Source of the DNA: Vicinamibacteria bacterium
GTDB taxonomy: Bacteria; Acidobacteriota; Vicinamibacteria; Fen-336
NCBI GenBank assembly: GCA_023701125.1
Contig: JAMPXO010000022.1
Location: 1-55,047, forward strand
Length of the DNA: 55,047 nt
Direction of reading: 5' to 3'
Shown: piece after piece, positions 17,283 to 24,921 of the stretch
Layout of the letters: every line of letters starts with the position of its first letter
Numbering within the stretch: the stretch's first letter is position 1
Made by a program: the position numbers and the translations under genes
The notes under the pieces: model-generated
The model's input: the letters and a program-made list of their open reading frames with translations, nothing else
Database searches by the model: none
What the model was told of the DNA's origin: nothing

Positions 17283-18517
17283 GCCTGGGGCTCCGCGACG
17301 ATCGGCCGGCCGAGGTGGAAGCCCTGGCCGTAGTCGACGCCGGCGGCGGCCAGCGACACCGACTCCTCCTCGGAGTGGATGCCCTCGCCGATGACCTTGG
17401 CGCCGATGCCGTGGCCCAGCGAGACGATCGCCTTCACCATCTCGCGGTTGACCTGGCTGACGTGGACGTCGCGGACCAGGGCCATGTCGATCTTCAGGAA
17501 CGCCGGCTTGAGGCGGGCGATCGATTCCAGTCCCGAGTAGCCGGCGCCGACGTCGTCGACGGCGAAGGACATGCCGAGGTCGGTGAAGTAGGCGGTCGTC
17601 TCCTGGAACAACGCGTAGTTCTCGATCACCAGCCGCTCCGTGATCTCGATCACGATCCGGTTGGGCGCCACCCGGGCCTTCTCCAGCGAGTCGATCAGCG
17701 TGCGGCCGCGGAAGCCGGGGTCGCGGATCGTGGCCGGCAGGGTGTTGACGAAGAGCCGCGTGTTGGCCGCCAGCTTGCCCGAGTTGAGCAGCGCCCGCAG
17801 CCGGCACAGGCGGTCGAGCTCGACCAGCAGGTGGTGATCCTCCGCGGTGCCGAACAGCTCGTCGGCCGCCTCCAGCCCGGTGCCCCGCGCGCCGCGGGAG
17901 AGCGCCTCGAAGCCCATCACCTGGCGGTCGATCAGCCCGACGATCGGCTGGTAGGCTGTGACCACCTTCTCGCCGGCGATCAGGTCGTGCAGGCGGTCGA
18001 GCTGGATCAGCTCGTCCGCCTCGCGCTGGTGGCGGGTGGCGCGGCGGGCGGCCTCGAGCGCGCGGGCCACCACCCGCTCGGGCCGCAGCAGCGGGTTGTG
18101 CAGCGCGATCGCGATGCCCACGTCGAGCCGCGGCGGCGACTTGCGGTACGGGAACACCGCGCGCGGCAGCGCGGGGCCGAGCGCGGCCAGCAGCCGCTGT
18201 CGCACCTGGCGCACGTCCGCCATCGCCACCGGCGTGTTGCGGCGGCGCTTGGGGCCGAGCACGACCACGAACGACAGCCCCGTCGGCGACTCCAGGCACA
18301 CCGAGTCGAGCTGCCGCAGCTCGCGGTCGCGGACCTCGACCACGGCCTGGGTCAGCCGCGCGCAGACCTGGTCGCGGGCTTCCTGGCCGTAGTCCTCCTC
18401 GACGTCGTCGAGCGAGGAGGCGTCGACCAGCACGACGCCGAGAGCGCCGCGCTCGGCCAGCATCGCGGCCAGCTCGGGCAGGCGCTCCTGCAGCGTGGGG
18501 ATCGTGCCGGGCGTCAT
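17279..18517 (-). CDS. EAL-domain protein (c-di-GMP phosphodiesterase candidate) 1
   Basis: A 412-residue protein. The N-terminal half looks like a degenerate GGDEF fold with no GGDEF motif. The EAL domain (about 165-405) keeps F-E-A-L-S-R-G, the N in F-V-N-T-L, E-I-T-E-R, the D-D of A-V-D-D-V-G-A-G-Y, L-K-I-D-M and G-E-G-I, so hydrolysis of c-di-GMP to pGpG looks possible. Loop 6 is D-V-G-A-G instead of D-F-G-T-G. ATG at 18517 overlaps the stop of the upstream EAL gene (ATGA). It is the last gene of the minus-strand histidine kinase operon. Confidence 0.9.
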   Translation of the reverse strand: MTPGTIPTLQERLPELAAMLAERGALGVVLVDASSLDDVEEDYGQEARDQVCARLTQAVVEVRDRELRQLDSVCLESPTGLSFVVVLGPKRRRNTPVAMADVRQVRQRLLAALGPALPRAVFPYRKSPPRLDVGIAIALHNPLLRPERVVARALEAARRATRHQREADELIQLDRLHDLIAGEKVVTAYQPIVGLIDRQVMGFEALSRGARGTGLEAADELFGTAEDHHLLVELDRLCRLRALLNSGKLAANTRLFVNTLPATIRDPGFRGRTLIDSLEKARVAPNRIVIEITERLVIENYALFQETTAYFTDLGMSFAVDDVGAGYSGLESIARLKPAFLKIDMALVRDVHVSQVNREMVKAIVSLGHGIGAKVIGEGIHSEEESVSLAAAGVDYGQGFHLGRPIVAEPQA

Positions 18518-19839
18518 CGCGCCTCCTCGGGGATGGGTTGCGGCGGGGCCAGCAGGCGCCCCTGGCCGAGCGGCACGCCGAGCTCGCGCAGGACCTGGTA
18601 CTCGGACTCGACCTCGATGCCCTCGGCGATCACCCGCGCGCCGATGCGGCTGGCCAGGTCGACCAGCGTCTCCAGCAGGCTGCGCTTGATCAGGCTGCGG
18701 TCGATGTGGCGGACCAGCGTCATGTCGAACTTCAGGTAGTCCGGCTCCACGTCGACCAGGCTCTGCAGGCTGGAGTAGCCGGCGCCCATGTCGTCGACCG
18801 CGATCTGGAAGCCGCGCCGCTTGAGGCCGGCCAGCGCCTCGCGGAACTGCCGGCGCTCCGACAGCGCGACCCGCTCGGTGATCTCGAGCACGACGTCGCC
18901 CTTGGCCAGGCCCGCGCCTTCCACCATCCGCGCGAACGTGTTGCCCGCCAGTTCCGGGTCGGCCAGCGAGGCGGCGGAGGTGTTGATGAACAGCTTGGCG
19001 CCGGCGGGCAGGTGCCGCCGGACCGTGGAGAGCGCCTGGCGGCGGCAGACGCGCTCCAGTGTCTGCAGCCGGCCCGTGCGCTCGGCCAGCGTGAAGAGCC
19101 GCTCGGGGTCCTCGAACGGACTGCCGGCCGCGCCGCGGGAGAACACCTCGTGGCCGAGCACGGAGTTGTCCTCGAGCGACACGATCGGCTGGAACCAGCC
19201 GAACACCCGGCCCTCGGTGACCAGCGCGTCGATCCGCCGTGCGGACGCGTCGTCCTCCTTGGCGCGGGCGGCCCGGCTCGCGCGCAGGGCCTCGTCCACC
19301 GCGCGCTGCACCGCCCGCTCGGCGCGCAGCATCGGGTCGCGATAGACGAGGGCGTGGCCGGCGTGGAACGCGGGCGGCGCGCTGCCCGCGGAGCGGCTGC
19401 GCACTTCCAGCGCGCCGCGCAGCGACTGGCACAGCCGATCGGAGGCCGCCTGGGCGGCTGGCGGGTCGAAGGCGCGAGCGCCGCCGCCGAGGATCACGAC
19501 GAACTTGTCGGAGCGGACGGCGGTGACCGCGATCAGGTCGCGGTGGGCCATGGGCCCCTTCTCGCGCAGGCCGCCGAGCGCGCCCGCGAAGTCGCGCAGC
19601 AGTTCGTCGTAGGCCTGCCAGCCGTGCTGGGTCTCGACCTGGCCGCCGGTGGCGAGGTCGAGGTAGACGATCGCGACGCTGCCGCGCTCCTCGATCAGCC
19701 GTCTCACGTCGTCCATCACCGCCGCCAGCGTCGGCAGGTCGGTGTTGGCGTCGTGGACGTGATTCTTGAAGCGCAGCCACTCGGCGCGCAGGACGAAGTA
19801 GTCCTGGCTGGCCGGGGCGCGCGGGCTCGCGGAGTTCAG
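18514..19839 (-). CDS. EAL-domain protein 2, probable CTG start
   Basis: A 441-residue protein if started at CTG 19839. GTG 19719 is the first ordinary start codon, but it would cut off 40 residues (including D-Y-F-V-L-R-A-E-W-L-R-F-K-N-H and D-L-P-T-L) that look genuine. A strong GGTGGAGGG lies just upstream of the CTG, which overlaps the receiver gene's stop. The N-terminal domain is GGDEF-like without the motif. The EAL domain reads E-V-F instead of E-A-L but keeps F-I-N-T, E-I-T-E-R, V-D-D-M-G-A-G-Y-S-S-L, L-K-F-D and A-E-G-I. Activity is uncertain; a regulatory or weak phosphodiesterase is plausible. Confidence 0.85.
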   Translation of the reverse strand: MNSASPRAPASQDYFVLRAEWLRFKNHVHDANTDLPTLAAVMDDVRRLIEERGSVAIVYLDLATGGQVETQHGWQAYDELLRDFAGALGGLREKGPMAHRDLIAVTAVRSDKFVVILGGGARAFDPPAAQAASDRLCQSLRGALEVRSRSAGSAPPAFHAGHALVYRDPMLRAERAVQRAVDEALRASRAARAKEDDASARRIDALVTEGRVFGWFQPIVSLEDNSVLGHEVFSRGAAGSPFEDPERLFTLAERTGRLQTLERVCRRQALSTVRRHLPAGAKLFINTSAASLADPELAGNTFARMVEGAGLAKGDVVLEITERVALSERRQFREALAGLKRRGFQIAVDDMGAGYSSLQSLVDVEPDYLKFDMTLVRHIDRSLIKRSLLETLVDLASRIGARVIAEGIEVESEYQVLRELGVPLGQGRLLAPPQPIPEEAR

Positions 19840-20216
19840 GCGCCCTCCACCTGCGCGAAGATGGCCTCGATCTTGCCCAGCAGCTCCTGCAGCGAGAACG
19901 GCTTGCAGATGTAATCGATGGCGCCTTCCTGCAGGCCCTGGACGCGGTCCTTGGCCTCGGTGCGGGCCGACAGCATGGCGACGGGGATGGAGGCGGTGGT
20001 CTCGTCGACGCGCAGCAGCTTGAGCACTTCCCAGCCGTCCATCTGCGGCATCATCACGTCGAGCAGCACCAGGTCGGGGCTCTCGATCTGCGCCTTGGTG
20101 AGCGCCTCGTGGCCGCCGGAGGCGGTCTCGACCTCGTAGCCCTTCTCGCGCAGTACCAGCTCGAGGAAGTTGAGGATGTCCTCTTCGTCGTCGACGATCA
20201 GGATCTTCTTGCTCAT
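19836..20216 (-). CDS. Single-domain response regulator (CheY-like)
   Basis: A 126-residue receiver. It has the D-D-E acidic pocket (residues 9-11), the phosphoacceptor Asp53 in L-L-D-V-M-M-P, Ser/Ala switch position and Lys in I-C-K-P-F. There is no output domain. It lies 10 nt after the hybrid kinase and overlaps the EAL gene behind it, so it probably relays phosphate from the kinase to another partner in the same unit. Confidence 0.94.
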   Translation of the reverse strand: MSKKILIVDDEEDILNFLELVLREKGYEVETASGGHEALTKAQIESPDLVLLDVMMPQMDGWEVLKLLRVDETTASIPVAMLSARTEAKDRVQGLQEGAIDYICKPFSLQELLGKIEAIFAQVEGA

Positions 20217-20226
20217 GAAACCCCGC

Positions 20227-22563
20227 TCACGAGGCCCTCCCGGCCGGTGTCACGTGCCGCCGCACCTCGCCGATCAGGGCCTGCACGTCGAACGGCTTGC
20301 TCACGTAGCGCCGTGCCCCCAGCGCCAACCCCCGCCGCACGTCGATCTCGTCGCCGCGAGCCGTCAGCACGACCACCGGGATGCCGGCCAGGTCGGGGTT
20401 GCGGCGCATCGACTCCATCACCTCGAAGCCCGACAGCCGCGGCATCATCACGTCCAGCAGCAGCAGGTCGGGCCGCTCGCGGCGCAGCACGTCCAGCGCC
20501 TCGGCGCCGTCGCGGGCGGCCACGGTGTCGAAACCCTCGGCCTGCAGCGTCTCGCACAGCAACTGGACGGTGTCGGGCTCGTCGTCCGCGACCAGCACCC
20601 GCGGTCGACTGCGACCGCCCGCCAGCAGCCGCCGCAGCACGCCAGTCAGCGCGCCGCGGTCGACCGGCTTCATCAGGCACTCCGCCGCGCCGAGGCTGAG
20701 CGCCCGCGGCGAGTCGTCGGAGACCGAGATCACCAGTACCGGCAGGTCTCGGGTGGCGTCGTCCGCCTTGAGCTGCCGCAGCAGCTCGAGGCCGCTGCCG
20801 TCGGGCAGCATCAGGTCGAGCAGCACCGCGTCGGGCCGCGAGGCCGCGATCGCCGCGGTCGCCTCGCCGACGCTGGCGGCAGTGCGCACCACGTAGCCGA
20901 CCGCCTCCAGTTGCGCCCGCAGCGAGTCGCGGAACGCGGCCTCGTCGTCGACCACCAGCAGCCGGCCGCGCGCGGCGGCGGCGGGCAGGCCGGTTGCCGC
21001 GCCACGGTCCGAGCGGTCGCCCTCGGCATCACCCTCGCGCAGCGGCAGCGCGAAGCGGAACAGCGTGCCGCGGCCCTCCTCGCTCTCCACGTCGATGGCG
21101 ACGCCGTGGGCGTCGAGGATGCTCTTGACGATCGACAGGCCGAGGCCGACGCCGCCGAAGCGCCGGGTCGTGGAACCGTCGACCTGGTGGAAGCGGTTGA
21201 ACACCTTGTCGAGCTGGGCGGGCGGGATGCCGATGCCGGTGTCCTCGATCCGGACTTCTGCGCACCAGCGCTCGCCGACCCGCGCCCGGCGCGCGGCGAC
21301 CTCGAGCCGGCCGCCCTCGGGCGTGAACTTGATCGCGTTGATGACCAGGTTCTCGATCACCTGCGAGATCTTCTCGCGGTCGGCGATCACGGCCAGGTCG
21401 TCGGGCACGTCGGGGTGCAGCGTCAGCCGCTTCTTGTCGAGCTCGGAGCGGACCGTGGTGGCGATCTGCTCGACCAGCCCGCGCAGCGAGAACGGCGCGA
21501 TGTTGAGGGCGATGCGGCCGGTCTCCATCCGCGAGAAGTCGAGCAGGTCGTTGATCGAGCGCGACAGCCGCTCCAGGTTGCGGCCGACCACCAGCAGGCC
21601 CTTCTCCTGCTTGTCCGAGACGGGCCCCAGCTTGCCCTCGCGCATGTAGTCCGTGTAGCCGCGGATCGCGGTCAGCGGCGTGCGCAGCTCGTGGCTGACG
21701 TTGGCCAGCAGGTCGGACTTGAGGCGGTCCAGCTCCTTCAGCTCCTCGTTGACCTGGCCCAGCTTCTTGTTCGACTCCTCGAGCTGCTCGACGTTCTCCT
21801 TGAGCCGCTCGGTCATGGTGTTGAAGGCGTCGGCCAGGATCTGGATCTCGTCGTTGGAGCGGATCGTCAGCCGGCGGTCGAAGTGGCCCTCGGCCAGGTC
21901 CAGCGCGCCGGCCGTCAGCTCCTCGAGCGGTCGGGTGATGCGCGAGGCCAGCCACAGCGCCACGCCGACCGAGGCCAGGATCGAGAGGAAGGTCAGGCCC
22001 ACGGTCGCGTAGACCAGCTCGCGGATCGCCGGGCCCATCTTGCGGAAGCTGACGTGGTAGACGACCGACAGCCGGTGGCGGCCCCAGTCTTCGATGTAGG
22101 GGGCGACGATCTCCAGCCGCTCCTCGCCGGTCTCGTCGACGGACGGGATGCGGGTCGGCTCCAGCTTCTTGATCGCCTCCAGCCGCTCCGGGTCGCGCAC
22201 CCAGCGCTCGAGGCCGCCCGCGTCGCGCTGCGGGTCGGTGTCGTCGAGCTCCTTGGAGTCGAACAGGATGCGGCCGTTGACGTTGACGATCAGCACCCGC
22301 TCGACGTTCTCGTCGAGCACCAGGAAGTCCCGCATCAGCTCGCGGAACTTGTAGAAACCCGAGAGGTAGTAGGTCTCGTAGCCGACGCAGATCGGGGCCC
22401 GGGTCAGGGTGGCGAAGCGGGCCGCGCCTTCTTCGATCTCCGCCTTCAGCTCGGAGCGCTTGGTGAGGATCAGGTAGACGGCGTTCACCACCAGGATCAC
22501 CACGATCACCGAAGCGATCGCGAAGGCCGTGCGCGTCTTCAGGCTGTTCAGCCGCAGCGCCAA
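20227..22563 (-). CDS. Hybrid sensor histidine kinase with two receiver domains
   Basis: A 778-residue membrane kinase. Two TM helices (about 12-33 and 182-204) flank a periplasmic sensor of about 150 residues. HAMP and a coiled coil follow, then HisKA with His291 in V-S-H-E-L-R-T-P, HATPase (D-T-G-I-G-I-P, G-V-G-L-G-L-S-I-V) and two REC domains (V-L-L-D-L-M-L-P and L-L-L-D-V-M-M-P). TTG 22563 has GGGAG 8 nt upstream. The gene heads the operon kinase-receiver-EAL-EAL. The signal it senses cannot be read from sequence. Confidence 0.92.
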   Translation of the reverse strand: MALRLNSLKTRTAFAIASVIVVILVVNAVYLILTKRSELKAEIEEGAARFATLTRAPICVGYETYYLSGFYKFRELMRDFLVLDENVERVLIVNVNGRILFDSKELDDTDPQRDAGGLERWVRDPERLEAIKKLEPTRIPSVDETGEERLEIVAPYIEDWGRHRLSVVYHVSFRKMGPAIRELVYATVGLTFLSILASVGVALWLASRITRPLEELTAGALDLAEGHFDRRLTIRSNDEIQILADAFNTMTERLKENVEQLEESNKKLGQVNEELKELDRLKSDLLANVSHELRTPLTAIRGYTDYMREGKLGPVSDKQEKGLLVVGRNLERLSRSINDLLDFSRMETGRIALNIAPFSLRGLVEQIATTVRSELDKKRLTLHPDVPDDLAVIADREKISQVIENLVINAIKFTPEGGRLEVAARRARVGERWCAEVRIEDTGIGIPPAQLDKVFNRFHQVDGSTTRRFGGVGLGLSIVKSILDAHGVAIDVESEEGRGTLFRFALPLREGDAEGDRSDRGAATGLPAAAARGRLLVVDDEAAFRDSLRAQLEAVGYVVRTAASVGEATAAIAASRPDAVLLDLMLPDGSGLELLRQLKADDATRDLPVLVISVSDDSPRALSLGAAECLMKPVDRGALTGVLRRLLAGGRSRPRVLVADDEPDTVQLLCETLQAEGFDTVAARDGAEALDVLRRERPDLLLLDVMMPRLSGFEVMESMRRNPDLAGIPVVVLTARGDEIDVRRGLALGARRYVSKPFDVQALIGEVRRHVTPAGRAS

Positions 22564-22647
22564 GACCGGTCTCCCGAGGGAACTCGAAACGAACGGTAGA
22601 AGAAGGAACCCGGATCATAACAGGGCGCCACCAACGTCGCCGCGGGC

Positions 22648-22653
22648 TACAAT
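22648..22653 (+). promoter_or_regulatory. -10 box TACAAT upstream of the MshEN-type gene
   Basis: TACAAT (5 of 6 to consensus) ends 20 nt before ATG 22674, so the leader would be roughly 12-14 nt. No convincing -35 is seen. The divergent kinase gene starts 110 nt away at 22563. Confidence 0.45.
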
Positions 22654-22673
22654 CGGCGGCCCGGCAACGAGAT

Positions 22674-23675
22674 ATGCCCATCCTGGCCCGTATCCTCAAG
22701 GACCGTGGGATCGTCACGGAGCGTCAGCTCCAGGAGGCGATCCAGCACCAGGTGCTCTACGGTGGGCGCCTCGGCACCAGCCTGCACGAGCTGGGCTTCA
22801 TCACCGAGGAGCGGCTGCACGAGGCGCTGGCGCGGGCCCACGGCGTGCCCACGGTGCAGGTCGACCCGCGGCTGATCGACCCCGAGGTCGTCAAGCTGGT
22901 GCCGAAGGCGATGGCCGCGGCCCACAAGGTGTTCCCGTACCGGGTCTCCGGCAAGACCTTGTTCCTGCTGATGGTCGATCCCTCCGACCACTCGACGGTG
23001 GCGAAGATCGGCTACTCCCGCGGCTTCATCGTCAAGCGCCACGTGATCCCCGAGTTCCGCATGATCCAGTTGCTGCGGGACTGGTACGGCATCGACGAGC
23101 GCTGGCGCTACACCGACACCCACCACCCGGCGGCCCCGGCGCCCGCCGCGATGTCGCCCGAGCAGGCGCTCGCGCAACTGGACACCGCGGGCAGCCGCGA
23201 CGAGGTCGTGGAGGCGGTGCTGGCGCTCGCCCACAAGAGCTTCCGCCGCGTCATCTTCTTCATCGTGCGCGAGCCGTGGGCGCTGGGCTGGAGCGCGCTG
23301 GGCGAGGGTGTCGACCGCGAGCGCGCCGCGTCGCTGCGGATCCCCCTCGACCAGCCGTCGCTGTTCCGGGCGGTGGCGCGCGACAAGATGCCGTTCGTGG
23401 GCCGCCCTGGCCCGGAGAGCGAGACCGAGCGCTTCCTGCGCGAGATCGGCAAGCGCCCGGGCACCAACCTGGCGTTGATCCCCGTGCTGCTGCGCGGTCG
23501 CGTGGTCAACCTCGTCTACGGCGACGCGGGGCCCGCCGGCCAGGTCAAGGTCGACCTCGGTGCGTTGTTCCTCGCGCTGCAGAAGGCGTCGAAGGCCTAC
23601 CTGCGCATCATCCGCGCCCGCATCGCGGAAGCGGAGAAGGCCGCGGGCCGCGGCGCCGACGCGCCCCAGGTCTGA
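22674..23675 (+). CDS. Stand-alone GspE N-terminal (MshEN-like) protein, possible c-di-GMP receptor
   Basis: A 333-residue protein. The N-terminal about 140 residues match the T2SS ATPase N-terminal domain (I-L-K-D-R-G-I-V-T-E-R-Q-L-Q-E-A), including G-R-L-G-T-S-L-H-E-L-G at 31-41, similar to the RLGxxLxxxG motif that binds c-di-GMP in MshEN domains. A GAF-like alpha/beta domain makes up the C-terminal half. No Walker A or B is present, so it is not a secretion ATPase. It is divergent from the EAL operon, which fits a local c-di-GMP circuit; binding itself is inferred. Confidence 0.83.
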   Translation: MPILARILKDRGIVTERQLQEAIQHQVLYGGRLGTSLHELGFITEERLHEALARAHGVPTVQVDPRLIDPEVVKLVPKAMAAAHKVFPYRVSGKTLFLLMVDPSDHSTVAKIGYSRGFIVKRHVIPEFRMIQLLRDWYGIDERWRYTDTHHPAAPAPAAMSPEQALAQLDTAGSRDEVVEAVLALAHKSFRRVIFFIVREPWALGWSALGEGVDRERAASLRIPLDQPSLFRAVARDKMPFVGRPGPESETERFLREIGKRPGTNLALIPVLLRGRVVNLVYGDAGPAGQVKVDLGALFLALQKASKAYLRIIRARIAEAEKAAGRGADAPQV

Positions 23676-23679
23676 GCCG

Positions 23680-24921
23680 GTGAGCGCGGGCGACGCACCC
23701 CGGCGCGCGCTGCCGGGTTTCCTGGCGGCCTTCCAGTTCCCCGACTTCCGCCGGCTGTGGACCGGCGCGTTCGTGTCGTCGATCGGCAGCTGGACCCAGG
23801 ACGTGGCGCTGGCGTGGCTGATCCACACCCGGATGGGGGAGCCGTTCTTCCTCGGCCTGCGCGCCTTCGCCGCCGAGTTCCCGCTGCTCGCCTTCATGCT
23901 CGTCGGCGGCGCGGTCGCCGACCGCGTCGACCGCCGCAAGATCCTGCTCACCTCGCAGTTCCTGCAGATGACCTTCGCGGCCACGCTGGCGATCCTCTAC
24001 GGCCTCGACCGCCTCGGCATCGGCGCGATCCTGATCATCGCGTTCCTGACCGGCCTCGCCCAGTCGCAGTCGGCGCCCACCTACCAGGCGGTGCTGACCA
24101 GCATCGTGCCGCCGGCCCACATCCCCAACGCAGTCGCCCTCAACTCGCTGCAGTTCAACCTGTCGCGCGCGATCGGCCCGGCGATCGCCGGCCTGCTGCT
24201 GGCCGGCGCCGGCACCGGCATCTGCTTCTCGGTCAACGCGCTCTCGTTCGTGGCCGTGATCGTCGCGATCTGGAGCCTGCGCCTGCCGCCGCCGCCCCAG
24301 GCCGCCGGGGCCTCGGGCACCACCCTCAGCCAGAGCGTCGGCGCGGGTCTCGCCCACGTGCGGCAGAGCCCCGAGCTGTTCGGGCTGACGATGCTCGCGC
24401 TGGTCGGCAGCTTCCTCGCCTTCCCGCTCATCACCTACCTGCCCGTGCTCGCCGGCGACGTGCTGAAGACCGGGTCCGCCGGCTACAGCCTGCTGCTCTC
24501 CAGCTTCGGCGGCGGCTCGATCGTCGGCGCGGTGCTGACGGCGCAGCGCGGCAAGGTGCCGGGCCGCGGCCGGCTGATGCTGTTCATGTTCGCTGCCTTC
24601 GCGCTGGCGGCCGGCCTGGCGCTGTCCTTCACCTGGCAGCCGCTGGTGATGGCGTTCCTGTTCCTGGCCGGCGGCGCCCTGGTCACGGCCTTCTCCACGC
24701 TCAACTCGCTGGTCCAGGAGCTGGCGCCCGCCGACCTCCGCGGCCGCGTGCTGTCGGCTTTCGGCCTCGCCTTCCGCGGTGGCGGCCCGCTCGGCGGCCT
24801 GGTCGCAGGCGCGCTGGTCGGACGGCTCGGCATGCGGCCCGTGCTCGGCGTGTACTGCGCGCTGCTGGGGTTGACCGCGCTCGGCCTGCTGCGGCGCTCG
24901 CGGAGGCTGGCGGGGCTGTGA
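23680..24921 (+). CDS. MFS transporter (MFS_3 / EntS-like exporter)
   Basis: A 413-residue integral membrane protein with about 12 TM helices. Family marks are F-R-R-L-W-T-G-A-F-V-S-S-I-G-S-W-T-Q near the N-terminus, G-G-A-V-A-D-R-V-D-R-R-K between TM2 and TM3, and P-A-D-L-R-G-R-V-L-S in the second half. EntS-like members export siderophores or drugs; the substrate here is unknown. GTG 23680 starts 4 nt after the upstream stop, and the stop overlaps the next GTG, so the three genes from 22674 may be co-transcribed. Confidence 0.9.
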   Translation: MSAGDAPRRALPGFLAAFQFPDFRRLWTGAFVSSIGSWTQDVALAWLIHTRMGEPFFLGLRAFAAEFPLLAFMLVGGAVADRVDRRKILLTSQFLQMTFAATLAILYGLDRLGIGAILIIAFLTGLAQSQSAPTYQAVLTSIVPPAHIPNAVALNSLQFNLSRAIGPAIAGLLLAGAGTGICFSVNALSFVAVIVAIWSLRLPPPPQAAGASGTTLSQSVGAGLAHVRQSPELFGLTMLALVGSFLAFPLITYLPVLAGDVLKTGSAGYSLLLSSFGGGSIVGAVLTAQRGKVPGRGRLMLFMFAAFALAAGLALSFTWQPLVMAFLFLAGGALVTAFSTLNSLVQELAPADLRGRVLSAFGLAFRGGGPLGGLVAGALVGRLGMRPVLGVYCALLGLTALGLLRRSRRLAGL

